Shown here: piece after piece, positions 13,624 through 13,645 of the stretch
Position numbering within the stretch: position 1 is the first letter of the stretch
Layout of the letters: each line of letters opens with the position of its first letter
Source: Claveliimonas stercoravium
Lineage (GTDB): Bacteria > Bacillota > Clostridia > Lachnospirales > Lachnospiraceae
NCBI GenBank assembly: GCA_019117345.1
Contig: DWZW01000128.1
Location: 1 to 13,645, forward strand
Direction of reading: 5' to 3'
DNA length: 13,645 nt
Translations under genes and position numbers: made by a program
The notes under the pieces: model-generated
Database searches by the model: none
Told to the model about the DNA's origin: nothing
What the model saw: the letters and a program-made list of their open reading frames with translations, nothing else

Positions 13624-13645
13624 TAAAAGGTAAAAGGGGACGTAA

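Overview
The window looks like chromosomal DNA of a Gram-positive Clostridia member, most likely Lachnospiraceae-like. The grounds are the fairly GC-rich coding sequence with AT-rich gene starts, strong AGGAGG-type Shine-Dalgarno sites, two lipoproteins, a GerMN-domain (sporulation-family) protein, Bacillota-type competence genes and a clustered argC-J-B-D operon. Species cannot be named from the sequence. Coding is dense. Everything left of about 12.0 kb is on the minus strand; argG at the right end is on the plus strand. No tRNA, rRNA, insertion sequence, phage gene or CRISPR array was seen.

Right part (about 7.1-13.6 kb): arginine biosynthesis. A minus-strand operon runs argC - GNAT acetyltransferase - argJ - argB - argD with tight spacing. 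It covers the acetylated route from glutamate to N-acetylornithine and on to ornithine. argG diverges from argC across a 432-bp intergenic region. Both divergent promoters have the same layout: TTGCAT, 17 bp, then TATAAT or TATAGT. At each, two ARG-box-like sites set 21 bp apart cover the -35 and -10. This predicts joint repression by an ArgR/AhrC-type regulator that lies outside the window. argF, argH and argR are not in the window.

Middle (about 6.6-7.05 kb): a small YdcZ/DUF606-type membrane transporter follows argD. Its link to arginine metabolism is unknown.

Left part (1-6.6 kb): a probable operon, comEA-like lipoprotein - OmpR-family response regulator - sensor histidine kinase - GerMN lipoprotein - comEC, followed by holA (DNA polymerase III delta), which runs off the left edge. 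In Bacillus subtilis the comparable order is comEA-comEB-comEC-(yqzM)-holA, so here a two-component system and a GerMN lipoprotein sit where comEB would be. The RR-HK-GerMN-lipoprotein trio resembles the actinobacterial MtrA-MtrB-LpqB set. A promoter (TTGCAA-17-TACAAT) lies before comEA. holA seems to have its own promoter so close to its ATG that the transcript may be leaderless.

Several starts were moved inward from the longest ORF on the basis of ribosome-binding sites: gerMN-like gene, comEA, kinase, argD, argJ and argC.
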